From an uncultured Erysipelotrichaceae bacterium (GTDB taxonomy: Bacteria > Bacillota_I > Bacilli_A > RF39 > UBA660): a stretch of 60,063 nucleotides of DNA. The stretch lies in contig CADBNE010000014.1 of assembly GCA_902795975.1 (NCBI GenBank), forward strand, positions 1 to 60,063. Reading direction: 5' to 3'. Each line of letters starts with the position of its first letter. Within the stretch, counting starts at the first letter, position 1. The notes under the pieces were generated by a model. The model did not search any database and had not been told where the DNA came from. It saw only the letters and a list, made by a program, of their open reading frames with translations. A program made the translations under genes and the position numbers. This document shows, piece by piece, positions 7,466-16,851 of the stretch.

Positions 7466-9633
7466 TATTTGATTATCCTTTCAACATTAACAACACCCTT
7501 AAGTGAACTTATGTCATTCATAAACTTATTAAGTCTATCTATATTATCTACTAAAACATTAATATCATACAAATATCTACTAGATGTAGATAAATTATTT
7601 ATACTTTGTATAGTTATATCATTAGACGATGTTTTGTTAATAATATTAATTAATAAATTATTATTTTCATTAGCAGTAATAAGTATATTAGTAGAATATT
7701 TCTTAGTAATTTTATTATTCCATTTTACTTCAATAATTCTTTCATCTAATTCTGATATATTTGGACAAAGTGCTCTATGAACATTTATACCATTACCTTT
7801 ACTAATATAACCTACTATCTCATCCCCTGGTACTGGTTTACAACAAGATGCTACATTAATTTTAATATTAGGTACATTATCTACAACTATATCACCTTTA
7901 ACATTTATCTTCTTTTCAGAATTGCTTATTGCTTTATCTAATACTATTTCTTGTTTAGATTTAGTATCTGCATATAAAATATTAACAACTTGATTAGCTG
8001 TAATCTTTCCATTACCTATATTAATATGTAATTCAGTCATATCACCCATTTTAAGAGTATCTAATATTTTTTGAATAGTCATATTACTATAAAATTCTGA
8101 GAAAGGAATTTTTCTCTTTTTAACTTCTTTTTGTAATAAATCAGTTCCTTTTTTAAGATATTCTTCTTTATCCATTTTATTATAAAAACTTCTTATTTTA
8201 TTTTTAGCATGTGATGTAAATGCCATATCCATCCATTCTCTAGATGGACCTGTAGAGTTTTTATTTGTATTAATTTTTACTATATCTGAATCATTTAATT
8301 TATAATCTAATGATACTATATTACCATTTACTAAAGCACCTACCATAGTATTACCTACATCACTATGTACTCTATATGCAAAATCTATTGGTGTAGCACC
8401 CTGTGGTAACTCAATAACATCCCCTCTTGGTGTAAATACATATATAGTATTATTTAATACTTCTTCTTGTACATTATGTACAAATAATTCATCAGATTTT
8501 TCATCTTTTAATTCCATTATTTCTCTAAAGAATTGTAATTTTTGTTCCATAGCATTTTGCATACTAGCTTTAACATTACTACCATTTTCTTTATATGACC
8601 AATGTGATGCTATACCATGTTCTGCTATTTGATCCATTTCATATGTACGTATTTGTATTTCAAAAGTATAACCTTCTAATCCAAATACTGTAGTATGTAA
8701 TGATTGATACATATTAGTTTTAGGCATTGCTATATAATCTTTAAATCTTTTAGGAATTGGTCTATATTTTGAATGTATAATACCCAATACTTGATAACAT
8801 TCTGATACATCATTAACAAATACTCTCATAGCAAGTAAATCATATATTTCACTAAATCTTTTACCTTTATCAAGTTTTTTATATATACTATATATACTTT
8901 TAGCTCTACCTTTTATTTCATGTTCTATACCATTTTTATTTAACAAACTAGATACATCATCCATCATTTCTTTTACAATGCGATCACGTTCTACTTTTGT
9001 TTTATTTAATTTTTCAACTATATCAAAATATACTTCTGGTTTTAAATATCTAAGTGATAAATCTTCTAACTCACTTTTAATTTTATTCATACCAAGTCTA
9101 TGTGCTATAGGTGTTAATATATCTAAAGTCTCTCTTGCATTAGCTTTTTGACTCTTTTCTGATAAACACCATATTGTTCTCATATTATGTAATCTATCTG
9201 CTAGTTTTAAAATAAGTATTCTAACATCTTCACACAATCCAACTAATATTTTTCTATGATTAGCAATAACAGCTTCATTGTCACATGTAAATTTTAACTT
9301 ATTAATTTTAGTTACACCATTAACAAGAACTGCTATCTCATGACCAAATTTTTTTTCTATTTCTTCTTCTGTAACATCACAATCTTCAATAGTATCATGA
9401 AGTAATGCAGCACATAATGTTGAAGAATCTGCATTTATTTCAGCAAGAATATATGCTACATTAAGTGGATGTATTATATAATCTTCTCCTGATAATCTTT
9501 TTTGGCCAAAATGCTTCTCATAGGCAAATAAATATGCACTAGATAACTTTTTTAATTCTTTTTCATTAGTAATATATGTATTAACTTTTTCGTATAGTTC
9601 ATCAAATGTAATATTTGGTTTATCTTTACGCAT
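7465..9633 (-). CDS. relA: Bifunctional (p)ppGpp synthetase/hydrolase (Rel)
   Basis: Makes and degrades the alarmone (p)ppGpp during starvation. Order of domains: HD hydrolase with HDTIED (residues ~80-90), synthetase with GRAKSIYSIYKKL and YQSLHTT, TGS (YVFTPRGDVIELPQGATPID, near 390), zinc/helical region, and C-terminal ACT. The RFKD signature in the synthetase is the type found in bifunctional Rel/SpoT, not monofunctional RelA; HD residues are intact. The start at 9633 (MRKDKPN) has GGGTGG six bases upstream; the frame is open nine codons further. About 722 residues, usual length. First gene of relA-dtd-permease. Confidence 0.96.
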   Translation of the reverse strand: MRKDKPNITFDELYEKVNTYITNEKELKKLSSAYLFAYEKHFGQKRLSGEDYIIHPLNVAYILAEINADSSTLCAALLHDTIEDCDVTEEEIEKKFGHEIAVLVNGVTKINKLKFTCDNEAVIANHRKILVGLCEDVRILILKLADRLHNMRTIWCLSEKSQKANARETLDILTPIAHRLGMNKIKSELEDLSLRYLKPEVYFDIVEKLNKTKVERDRIVKEMMDDVSSLLNKNGIEHEIKGRAKSIYSIYKKLDKGKRFSEIYDLLAMRVFVNDVSECYQVLGIIHSKYRPIPKRFKDYIAMPKTNMYQSLHTTVFGLEGYTFEIQIRTYEMDQIAEHGIASHWSYKENGSNVKASMQNAMEQKLQFFREIMELKDEKSDELFVHNVQEEVLNNTIYVFTPRGDVIELPQGATPIDFAYRVHSDVGNTMVGALVNGNIVSLDYKLNDSDIVKINTNKNSTGPSREWMDMAFTSHAKNKIRSFYNKMDKEEYLKKGTDLLQKEVKKRKIPFSEFYSNMTIQKILDTLKMGDMTELHINIGNGKITANQVVNILYADTKSKQEIVLDKAISNSEKKINVKGDIVVDNVPNIKINVASCCKPVPGDEIVGYISKGNGINVHRALCPNISELDERIIEVKWNNKITKKYSTNILITANENNNLLINIINKTSSNDITIQSINNLSTSSRYLYDINVLVDNIDRLNKFMNDISSLKGVVNVERIIK

Positions 9634-9681
9634 ATTACCACCCTTTTCTATTACATGCAAATTATATCACAAAATAATTAT

Positions 9682-9713
9682 AAAAAAAAGGAATTAACAA
9701 TTAATTCCTTTAA
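9682..9713 (-). terminator. Intrinsic terminator overlapping the end of secDF
   Basis: Minus strand AAAGGAATTAA, short loop, TTAATTCCTTT followed by eight T. The secDF stop codon is in the descending arm. Confidence 0.9.
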
Positions 9714-12045
9714 CTTTTAATTCTTCCATATCATCTTCAGTATCTACTTCATACCACTTCTTCTTTTCAGTCTTACCGACATGTTTCTTTTCAAGTAATA
9801 ACCATAATGAAGTAGCAATCATTATTGATGAATATGTACCAGCAATTAAACCAATTAATAATGCATAATTAAAGTTTACTATTTCATGAGATCCTAATAC
9901 TATTAAACTTATAACTGGTATTAATGTAGTAATAGAAGTAACTAAACTACGTGTAATAGTATCTTTAATACTCTTATTAACTAGTTCTTTTAATTCCTTA
10001 TATGATTTAACTCTATCATTGTATAATTTACGTTTATTTTCTCTTATTCTATCAAATGTAACTATTGTATCATTTATTGAGTAACCTATTATAGATAGTA
10101 TTGCTGCTATAAAGATTGTAGATACTTCTAATTTTAATAATGAGAACATAATAATTATTATTCCAACATCATGTGCTAAAGTAATAATTGCAGATACACC
10201 ATATCTAAATGTAAATCTTAATGTAACATATAGAATAATACCAATAGCTGCTAATATTAATGATTTAATAGCATTCTTAATTAATTCTTTCTTAACAGTA
10301 TTAGATACTGTACCAATACTAGTAGTACTATCTTTATATTTTTCATCAAAATGTTTTTCTACTTTATCTACTTCTTTACTATCTAATTGAGAAGATACTG
10401 TAGCATAAACAGATGTATCATTAATATTATCAATATTTACAACTTTATATCCTAATTCTTCTAACTCAGATTTTATTTCTTTGGCACTTACTTTTTCACT
10501 AGTATTAAGTGAAATACTTGAACCACCCTTAAAATCAATACTTAAATTTAATCCGTTAAAGTATATATTAATTATACCAACTACGAATAATATAATAGTT
10601 ACAATAATAAATTTAGGTGCATGTTTAACATAATTAAATTTAGTAAAACATGATCTCTTATCTAAATTTTTAATACCAATAAATGCATTTGTACAATTGT
10701 TAAATTTACCGCTCTCTACAAATTTTCTTAATAAACTTCTTACTAAGAATACCATAATTAACATAGTAACAATAATACTTATAATTAACATTGTAGCAAA
10801 TCCTTTAACGCTACTTTCACCAAATATAAATAATATTACTGCTGCTATTAAAGTAGTAATATTGGCATCTATAATTGAAACTAAAGATCCTTTATTACCT
10901 TTATTAAATGCATCTTCTAAACTATTTTTATTTCTTAATTCATCTTTTATACGTTCAAAGCTTAATACAGTTGAGTCTACTGCCATACCTATACCAATTA
11001 CTACAGCAGCTATACTTGGAAGTGTTAATCTTCCTCCAACTAAATTAAATATAACAAATGTTAACATAGTATATGTAATTATACCAATACTTGATATAAA
11101 TCCACTAAATCTATATAAGATTGTCATAAATAACATTATAAGTGCTACAGCTATAACACCAGCTATAAATGTATTCTTTAATGCATCCTTACCAAAAGAT
11201 GGATCAACAGTCTTACTAGATAATTCAACTAATTTAGTAGGTAAACTACCAGAATTAATTAAATCTCTTAAACTTGTTGCTTCTTCATATGTGAAATTAC
11301 CTGTTAATTGTACACTAGTACCTGTAAGTTCACCATTAATAGATGCATAAGAAATACATCTTGAATTATTAAGTGATCCACAATGTTCTCTTTCTTCACT
11401 AAACTTATCTTTTTCTTCATCAAAGTCTAACCAGATAACAAGTAAATCACCAGATTTTCTTATTTCTTCAGTTTTCTTATGAAAAGTGTCTACATCTTTT
11501 ATTTCTAATGTTAAATAATAATTACCTACATTATTTTGATCAGCAACTACTTTAACACTATTTGATTTTAATACATCAGCACTCATTACTAATTCATCTT
11601 TACTATTTCTAAAAGTTAAATTAGCCATAGCACTTAATGTATTTTTAGCTTCAGTAGCATCTTTAACACCTGCTAATTGAATTCTTATATTCTTACCTTC
11701 TATAGTAATTTCAGGTTCACTAACCCCTAGTATATCGATACGTTTAAGTATAGTTTTATAAGTATTAGTTACTGACTCTTTACTTACTTCTTTACCATTT
11801 ATATCACGAACTTCATATAGAATTTCAAAACCACCTTTAAGATCCAAACCAAACTTAGTACTCTTTAATACTGGATAAATAATTAATCCAGATATTATTA
11901 AGACAATTAAAGATATAATTAATCCAGCTGCAAACTTTTTATTTTGAGCTTTTCTTTGTTTTTTCTCACGTAATTGTGTTTTCATATTACTTTTTGAAAT
12001 ATTAGTATTTTTTTCTTCTTTTTTTACTTCATTCTTCTTACTCAT
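9694..12045 (-). CDS. secDF: Protein translocase SecD/SecF fusion
   Basis: Membrane component that uses the proton gradient to pull preproteins out of the SecYEG channel. One polypeptide carries both halves: SecD (first transmembrane segment ~residues 45-65, FGLDLKGGFEILYEV, large P1 domain, then GRLTLPSIAAVVIGIGMAVDSTVLSFERIKDEL) and SecF (from ~480: LSIDFKGGSSISL and IGYSINDTIVTFDRIREN). The D-x3-R type transmembrane-4 motifs are intact in both halves. 12 membrane segments are expected. The SecDF fusion is normal for Bacillus relatives. Start at 12045 rather than 12054 because AGGATGG overlaps the earlier ATG. Follows comN by 14 bases. Confidence 0.96.
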   Translation of the reverse strand: MSKKNEVKKEEKNTNISKSNMKTQLREKKQRKAQNKKFAAGLIISLIVLIISGLIIYPVLKSTKFGLDLKGGFEILYEVRDINGKEVSKESVTNTYKTILKRIDILGVSEPEITIEGKNIRIQLAGVKDATEAKNTLSAMANLTFRNSKDELVMSADVLKSNSVKVVADQNNVGNYYLTLEIKDVDTFHKKTEEIRKSGDLLVIWLDFDEEKDKFSEEREHCGSLNNSRCISYASINGELTGTSVQLTGNFTYEEATSLRDLINSGSLPTKLVELSSKTVDPSFGKDALKNTFIAGVIAVALIMLFMTILYRFSGFISSIGIITYTMLTFVIFNLVGGRLTLPSIAAVVIGIGMAVDSTVLSFERIKDELRNKNSLEDAFNKGNKGSLVSIIDANITTLIAAVILFIFGESSVKGFATMLIISIIVTMLIMVFLVRSLLRKFVESGKFNNCTNAFIGIKNLDKRSCFTKFNYVKHAPKFIIVTIILFVVGIINIYFNGLNLSIDFKGGSSISLNTSEKVSAKEIKSELEELGYKVVNIDNINDTSVYATVSSQLDSKEVDKVEKHFDEKYKDSTTSIGTVSNTVKKELIKNAIKSLILAAIGIILYVTLRFTFRYGVSAIITLAHDVGIIIIMFSLLKLEVSTIFIAAILSIIGYSINDTIVTFDRIRENKRKLYNDRVKSYKELKELVNKSIKDTITRSLVTSITTLIPVISLIVLGSHEIVNFNYALLIGLIAGTYSSIMIATSLWLLLEKKHVGKTEKKKWYEVDTEDDMEELKVKGINC

Positions 12046-12059
12046 AAATACCATCCTAT

Positions 12060-12293
12060 CTATTTCTTGATGTAATTATTTAAAGCATCACTATCTAAAT
12101 TAAAGATATCTGAAACCATTTGATATAGTTTTAATCCTGTGTCATTTTTCCATTTAGTTTCACTAAGGTATTTCCATATATCTTTTTTAGTAATCCCTAA
12201 ATAATCATTTCTTCTTAATTGAATCTCTTTTGTCTCTAAAGCTGGTAATAATAAATCATATAGTTCAACAGCATTACTAAACTTCAAATCCAT
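12060..12293 (-). CDS. comN: ComN-like post-transcriptional regulator
   Basis: 77 residues, soluble. The pattern of an N-terminal helix, LRRNDYLGITKKDIWKYL and WKNDTGLKLYQMVSDIFNL resembles the ComN (YrzD) family, annotated as post-transcriptional regulator of comE mRNA in Bacillus subtilis. The strongest support is position: in Bacillus the gene sits between secDF and spoVB, exactly as here. It begins the comN-secDF transcript from the promoter at 12324-12352. No competence genes are in the window, so its target here is unknown. Confidence 0.75.
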   Translation of the reverse strand: MDLKFSNAVELYDLLLPALETKEIQLRRNDYLGITKKDIWKYLSETKWKNDTGLKLYQMVSDIFNLDSDALNNYIKK

Positions 12294-12311
12294 ATACTAT
12301 TCCCTCAACTT

Positions 12312-12340
12312 TTCACATACACTATTATATACCATATAAC
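12312..12340 (+). promoter_or_regulatory. Promoter of the spoVB-like gene
   Basis: TTCACA (12312-12317), 17-base spacer, TATAAC (12335-12340). It overlaps the divergent comN promoter. Confidence 0.65.
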
Positions 12341-12352
12341 TTAATTTTTAAA
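12324..12352 (-). promoter_or_regulatory. Promoter of comN-secDF
   Basis: Minus strand TTTAAA (12347-12352), 17-base spacer, TATAAT (12324-12329). The -35 hexamer overlaps the ribosome binding site of the divergent gene. Confidence 0.65.
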
Positions 12353-12360
12353 GGAGAACA

Positions 12361-13653
12361 ATGAAAAAAAACAAATTTATTAAATCTAGCATTATATTAA
12401 TTTTTGGTGGAATGACTACTAAAATATTGGGAATGATTATAAAAATAGTACTTACAAGACATATTGGAACTGAGACTTTAGGCTTATATTCCCTTGTAAT
12501 TCCTACTTTTTTATTACTTGTATCAATTAGTGGTTTTGGTCTTACAACAGCACTTAATGTACTTATTTCTTCAAATAAATATAATAATAAAAATTTAATA
12601 ATTTATTCACTATTTATTTCTCTTTCTTTAGATATTTTAATAATGATTATACTATTATTTTTTTCTGAATTTATATCTATAAATTTATTAAGAAATGAAA
12701 TACTTTATATTCCTATTCTTTCTATTGGATTTATACTACCATTTATAACAGTATCTAATATATTCAGAAGTTATTATTTTTCTAAAGAAAGAATGATACC
12801 TCATGTAGTAAGTAATATACTAGAAGATTTAATTAAATTAATATTAATAGTATTATTTATAGATAGTTTTTTAAATAATAAATCTAATACTTTAACATTT
12901 ATTCTTATAATTAATATATTTAGTGAATTATCTTCTATTATTATATTTCTTTTTAATTTTCCTAAATTTACTATAACTAAAGAAGATATAAAATATAATA
13001 AAAATAATATTAAAAGCATATTATCTATATCAATACCTACTACATTATCTAGATTAATAGGAAGTATTACATATTTTTTAGAACCTATTATATTAACTTT
13101 AATACTTACTAAAGTAGGATATACTAATAATTATATAATATATCAATATGGAATAATTAATGGATATGTACTTCCTATATTACTTCTACCCTCTTTTTTA
13201 ACAAACGCTATATCACAAGCATTAATACCTAATATTAGTTTATACTATACTAATAAAAAATATAATATTGTTAAAAAACGTATTAATCAAGCTCTAATTA
13301 TTTCTTTAATATTAGGTATTATATTTACTACTATATTTATAGTATTTAGAAATAATATACTACATATTATGTTTAATACATATGAAGGAAGTAACTATAT
13401 ACTCTTTTTAGCACCTATATTTATATTTCATTATATAGAACATCCATTACTAGCAAGTTTACAAGCTATGAATAAAGCAAAAGAGAATATGAAAATATCT
13501 CTTATTAATATGTTTATTAGAACAATTATATTAGGAATATTATGTAGTTTAAAAATAGATATGTATGGATTATTAATAGCAATTTCGCTAAATATATTAT
13601 TTACTTGTATATATTCATATAATAAAATAAAAAAAATACTTGGCTATAATTAA
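12361..13653 (+). CDS. spoVB: SpoVB/MurJ-like MOP-family flippase
   Basis: 430-residue polytopic membrane protein with about 12-14 hydrophobic segments. The N-terminus (GGMTTKILGMIIKIVLTRHIGTETLGLYSL) is the conserved first helix of the polysaccharide/lipid II flippase group that includes SpoVB, YtgP and MurJ. Members flip undecaprenyl-linked wall precursors across the membrane. SpoVB is chosen over MurJ because of the location after comN, as in Bacillus. AAGGAG lies six bases before the ATG. Slightly shorter than Bacillus SpoVB (about 500). No other sporulation gene cluster is seen, so a growth-phase role in wall or teichoic precursor export is likely. Confidence 0.85.
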   Translation: MKKNKFIKSSIILIFGGMTTKILGMIIKIVLTRHIGTETLGLYSLVIPTFLLLVSISGFGLTTALNVLISSNKYNNKNLIIYSLFISLSLDILIMIILLFFSEFISINLLRNEILYIPILSIGFILPFITVSNIFRSYYFSKERMIPHVVSNILEDLIKLILIVLFIDSFLNNKSNTLTFILIINIFSELSSIIIFLFNFPKFTITKEDIKYNKNNIKSILSISIPTTLSRLIGSITYFLEPIILTLILTKVGYTNNYIIYQYGIINGYVLPILLLPSFLTNAISQALIPNISLYYTNKKYNIVKKRINQALIISLILGIIFTTIFIVFRNNILHIMFNTYEGSNYILFLAPIFIFHYIEHPLLASLQAMNKAKENMKISLINMFIRTIILGILCSLKIDMYGLLIAISLNILFTCIYSYNKIKKILGYN

Positions 13654-13668
13654 ATAATAGTATATAAT
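13640..13668 (+). promoter_or_regulatory. Promoter of the LysM-like gene
   Basis: TTGGCT (13640-13645), 17-base spacer, TATAAT (13663-13668), overlapping the last codons of the spoVB-like gene. Confidence 0.6.
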
Positions 13669-13684
13669 TATACAAGGTGATAAC

Positions 13685-14281
13685 ATGATAAACATAGGAA
13701 ATAATATAAAATTAGAACATACAACAAAATATAAAAATAAAATTAAATTAGAATTGCCATATAATTATATAGAAATATATTTAAATGAACATATAGGTAA
13801 GGATGACACAATAGAAAGTGTTGCTAAAAAATATTATGATAATGAAATATATTATAAAATATATGAAAATATAGATGAATATATTGATGAAATATGTAAT
13901 TTAAATAATATAGAGCCACATGAACTTACTCCATTTCAAGATATAAGTGTTCCAGTATTAGTACATAAAGATAATGTCTATTTAAGCAGAATAAATGAAT
14001 TAGAGAAAGAAATAGATTCAATAGATACTTGGGTTAAATATACAGTTAAAAATGGAGATAGCATTGATTCTTTAGCTTATTATGCAGCTGGTAATTCTAC
14101 TGAAGCATTAGCTAATATAGAAAGTATAAAAGAATATAATAAGTTAAGTAGTAATGAACTTAATATTGGAGATACTATATATATAATAAATCCTAAAATT
14201 GGAGAATTAAAAAGAGATATAGTATTCTTAAGACATCAATTAAAAGAATCACTAATTAAAGTAGAAAAAAAAGAAGTATAA
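13685..14281 (+). CDS. Protein with two LysM-like modules, no signal peptide
   Basis: 198 residues, no signal peptide or membrane segment. Two modules have the LysM rhythm (KxGDSxxxLAxxYYxxxxxxxxIxxxN...LxxGDxIxI): a weak one at residues ~32-95 (HIGKDDTIESVAKKYYDN) and a clearer one at ~118-160 (YTVKNGDSIDSLAYYAAGN to LNIGDTIYI). A C-terminal helix (LKRDIVFLRHQLKESL) may form a coiled coil. AGGTGATA precedes the ATG. Cytoplasmic LysM-like proteins of unknown role exist in Firmicutes; in spore formers they act in spore assembly (SafA, SpoVID), but no such link can be made here. Confidence 0.6.
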   Translation: MINIGNNIKLEHTTKYKNKIKLELPYNYIEIYLNEHIGKDDTIESVAKKYYDNEIYYKIYENIDEYIDEICNLNNIEPHELTPFQDISVPVLVHKDNVYLSRINELEKEIDSIDTWVKYTVKNGDSIDSLAYYAAGNSTEALANIESIKEYNKLSSNELNIGDTIYIINPKIGELKRDIVFLRHQLKESLIKVEKKEV

Positions 14282-14297
14282 ATACTTCTTTTTATTT
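14265..14297. terminator. Bidirectional terminator between the LysM-like gene and folD
   Basis: AAAAGAAGTA, loop TAAA, TACTTCTTTT with A-runs and T-runs on both sides. It contains the stop of the plus gene and adjoins the stop of folD. Confidence 0.85.
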
Positions 14298-15131
14298 TGA
14301 ATTTTTAGCACTATAGCACATATAAATATTTTCAAGTAACATTGCTACAGTCACAGGCCCTACTCCACCAGGTACTGGTGTAATATAAGATGCTTTCTTT
14401 TCTACTGTTTCAAAATCTACATCTCCTATAACCTCATCATTTACTTCTGTAAATCCTACATCAATTACAACTGCATCATCTTTAATCATATCACCTGTAA
14501 GTAATTTAGGAACACCACATGCCATAACAACTATATCTGCTTGTTTAGTATAATTAGCTAAATCTACAGTCTTACTATGACATATAGTTACAGTAGCATC
14601 TTTAGATAAAAGTAAGTTAGAAATAGGTCTTCCTGCTATTTTACTTCTTCCTACAACAACTACATTTTTACCTGATACTTCTATATTATTTTCATCTAAT
14701 AATTTAGATACTGCTAAAGCTGTACAAGGAATTAATGATTTCTTACCATTTACAAAACGTCCAGCATTAATATCTGTCATTCCATCTACATCTTTTCCAT
14801 TACTAATAGAATTTAATAATCTCTTTTCATTATATTTTGTAGGAATAGGTAATTGTATCATTATACCATTAACATATTCATCATTATTTAATTCTTTAAT
14901 TTTATTTATTACAGTTAATTCAGGAGTACCATCCTCAAACTTATATAATCTAAAATATATTCCAACAGCACTACAAGCTTTTTCTTTAATACTAACAAAC
15001 TTATCTCCTGCTGGATTATCACCAATTTGTATAACAGCAACACTAGGTCTAATCATACAATTTTTAATTTCAACTTTCAATCTATCTTGTGTTTTACTTA
15101 AAATTTCATTTCCATCCATAATTACACTCAT
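14292..15131 (-). CDS. folD: Methylenetetrahydrofolate dehydrogenase/cyclohydrolase
   Basis: Bifunctional one-carbon enzyme interconverting 5,10-methylene-THF and 10-formyl-THF, cytoplasmic. 279 residues, normal. Visible: substrate segment VSIKEKACSAVGI with the catalytic lysine region, GIMIQLPIP, KDVDGMT, NADP-binding VVVVGRSKIAGRPISNLLL and C-terminal PVPGGVGPVTVAMLLEN. Single-gene unit with the promoter at 15193-15219 and GGGGTG before the ATG. It converges on the LysM-like gene through a shared terminator. Confidence 0.97.
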   Translation of the reverse strand: MSVIMDGNEILSKTQDRLKVEIKNCMIRPSVAVIQIGDNPAGDKFVSIKEKACSAVGIYFRLYKFEDGTPELTVINKIKELNNDEYVNGIMIQLPIPTKYNEKRLLNSISNGKDVDGMTDINAGRFVNGKKSLIPCTALAVSKLLDENNIEVSGKNVVVVGRSKIAGRPISNLLLSKDATVTICHSKTVDLANYTKQADIVVMACGVPKLLTGDMIKDDAVVIDVGFTEVNDEVIGDVDFETVEKKASYITPVPGGVGPVTVAMLLENIYMCYSAKNSK

Positions 15132-15192
15132 CTAATTCACCCCAATTGTTAAATTGTATTTAATAGGTTTTATTTTCCCTATCATTACCCTA

Positions 15193-15219
15193 ATTATAAC
15201 AAATTATGTGCTGTTTCAA
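15193..15219 (-). promoter_or_regulatory. folD promoter
   Basis: Minus strand TTGAAA (15214-15219), 15-base spacer (16 with the overlapping TTTGAA), TATAAT (15193-15198). Leader is about 55 nt. Confidence 0.65.
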
Positions 15220-15221
15220 AC

Positions 15222-15256
15222 AAAAAAGTGAAAATTTGTAAAATTTTACACTTTTT
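15222..15256 (-). terminator. Second, distal hairpin after tagH
   Basis: Minus strand AAAAAGTG, AAAATTT, short loop, AAATTTT, CACTTTTTT, with one bulge. It stands 9 bases past the first terminator and gives a tandem stop. Confidence 0.65.
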
Positions 15257-15264
15257 ACTGTAAA

Positions 15265-15288
15265 GAAAAAAGTAGGATAATCCTACTT
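15265..15288 (-). terminator. Intrinsic terminator of tagH
   Basis: Minus strand AAGTAGGA, TTA, TCCTACTT, then TTTT. The tagH stop TAG is in the ascending arm. Confidence 0.9.
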
Positions 15289-16047
15289 CATATATTCTTC
15301 ATACTTAGGAATAACTTCCTCTGGCTTACCAATCATTACAACTTCACCATCGTTTAACCATAATACTTCATTGCATAATTCTCTTATTGTTCCTAAACTA
15401 TGTGAAACTATAATAACAGTTCTATGTTCATCTGAAATTAATTCTTTCATCTTATTGTAACTTTTTTCTTTAAATCTAGCATCTCCTACTGATAATACTT
15501 CATCTATAAGCATTATATCAGTTTCTAAGATTGCAGTTATTGCAAATGCTAATTTAGAGTACATACCAGATGAATAAGTTTTTACTGGTCTATTAATAAA
15601 ATCTCCAATATCAGCAAACTCTATAATTTCTTTTTCTTTTTCAGCAATTTCTTCTTCAGAGAAACCTAATAACATACCTGATAAATATATATTTTCTTTA
15701 CCAGTAAGTTTTCTATTAAATCCTACACCAATAGATAATAATGAAATAGTATTATGATGTAAATTAATAGATCCTTTATCAGGTGAGAATATACCTGCTA
15801 TAGCACGTAACATAGTAGATTTACCACTACCATTTTTTCCTATAATACCAAGTATTTTACCCTCTTCTACTTCAAAACTAACACCTTTTAAAGCTTGAAA
15901 TAATTCTACTTTAGAACCTAATTTCTTCCAAGATGCTCTAATAGAAGTCTTTTTAAGACCTCTATATGTAATATGTAAATTTTTTACAGTTATAGCTATA
16001 TTCTTTTTATCTGATTGTTTTTTCTTAGTATTTTTCTTATTAATCAT
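15283..16047 (-). CDS. tagH: Teichoic acid/polysaccharide ABC exporter, ATPase subunit
   Basis: ATPase of an ABC-2 exporter for lipid-linked wall polymer. 254 residues: Walker A GKNGSGKST (near 75), signature YSSGMYSKLAFAI (near 160), Walker B DIMLIDEVLSVGD (near 180), switch histidine in IIVSHS. The LxGFSEEEI and VKTYSSGM segments are typical of the TagH/RfbE/Wzt group. It lacks the long C-terminal extension of Bacillus TagH (527 residues), so it is the short type. It begins 2 bases after the permease stop, with GGTGAT as its binding site. Second subunit of the exporter encoded with tagG. Confidence 0.88.
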   Translation of the reverse strand: MINKKNTKKKQSDKKNIAITVKNLHITYRGLKKTSIRASWKKLGSKVELFQALKGVSFEVEEGKILGIIGKNGSGKSTMLRAIAGIFSPDKGSINLHHNTISLLSIGVGFNRKLTGKENIYLSGMLLGFSEEEIAEKEKEIIEFADIGDFINRPVKTYSSGMYSKLAFAITAILETDIMLIDEVLSVGDARFKEKSYNKMKELISDEHRTVIIVSHSLGTIRELCNEVLWLNDGEVVMIGKPEEVIPKYEEYMK

Positions 16048-16049
16048 AA

Positions 16050-16832
16050 CTATATCACCTTCGCATAACTATTTTCATTTTTATGAATTACATGTACTCC
16101 TATAGCACATAAAAGAAGTGCTATAACAAACCATATACCTAATATTGAAAAGTCTAACATTTGACCATATATTAATGATTTTCTTAAATCATGCATAAGG
16201 AATGCTATAGGATTACATTTAAGTAGTACTGTAGCTAATCTACCATGTAATCTTTCATTAATATTGAAGAATACACCAGATAAATAAAATACCATTCTAA
16301 GTGCTATTGTAGTTAAATTACCTAAGTCATTTAATGTAACACCAAAATGCATTAATATTAATCCTATACCAAATGCTAATAAATATAAAACAATAAGTAC
16401 AGGAATAATTAATAATATATGCCATGTAAATGGTACACGTTGAAATATCATTAAACAGAAAGTTATAGCTAATGATATAAACATCTTAAATAAATATGTA
16501 AATGATTTAGATAATAACAATATATATTTAGGAATATATACCTTTGTAACTAAATCACGATTATTAATTATAAGTTTAACACTACCTGTAATCATACGAT
16601 TAAAGAATTCCCATGCTGTTAAACCTACAAATACAAATGATGCAAAGTATGGAGTTTTATTTTTAAATACTACACCAAATACAAATGTATAAATTAACAT
16701 AAAACATACTGGTTCAATAATCCACCATAACCAATTCAAGTATGAATCAGCAACTTCACTTTTTAATTCTGCTCTTGCTGAATATACAGCATATTTAAAA
16801 TATTTTTTTATATTCTTAAAAAACTTACTCAT
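16050..16832 (-). CDS. tagG: Teichoic acid/polysaccharide ABC exporter, permease subunit
   Basis: 260-residue ABC-2 permease with six hydrophobic segments. The N-terminal region (ELKSEVADSYLNWLWWIIEPVCFMLIYTFVFGVVF) and FNINERLHGR plus LLKCNPIAFLMHDLRKSLIYG are hallmarks of the TagG/RfbA/Wzm exporters. It would carry polymer across the cytoplasmic membrane with the TagH subunit. GGAGGTAAT precedes the ATG. It sits 19 bases after the CNNM-like gene in one operon. The teichoic acid genes downstream make a wall teichoic acid or a related polymer the likely cargo. Confidence 0.9.
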   Translation of the reverse strand: MSKFFKNIKKYFKYAVYSARAELKSEVADSYLNWLWWIIEPVCFMLIYTFVFGVVFKNKTPYFASFVFVGLTAWEFFNRMITGSVKLIINNRDLVTKVYIPKYILLLSKSFTYLFKMFISLAITFCLMIFQRVPFTWHILLIIPVLIVLYLLAFGIGLILMHFGVTLNDLGNLTTIALRMVFYLSGVFFNINERLHGRLATVLLKCNPIAFLMHDLRKSLIYGQMLDFSILGIWFVIALLLCAIGVHVIHKNENSYAKVI

Positions 16833-16851
16833 ATTACCTCCGCAACTTCTA

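Noticed and set aside
10697..11350. Plus-strand frame of 217 codons inside secDF
   Set aside because: It lies fully antisense to a strongly conserved gene, has biased composition and no start site.
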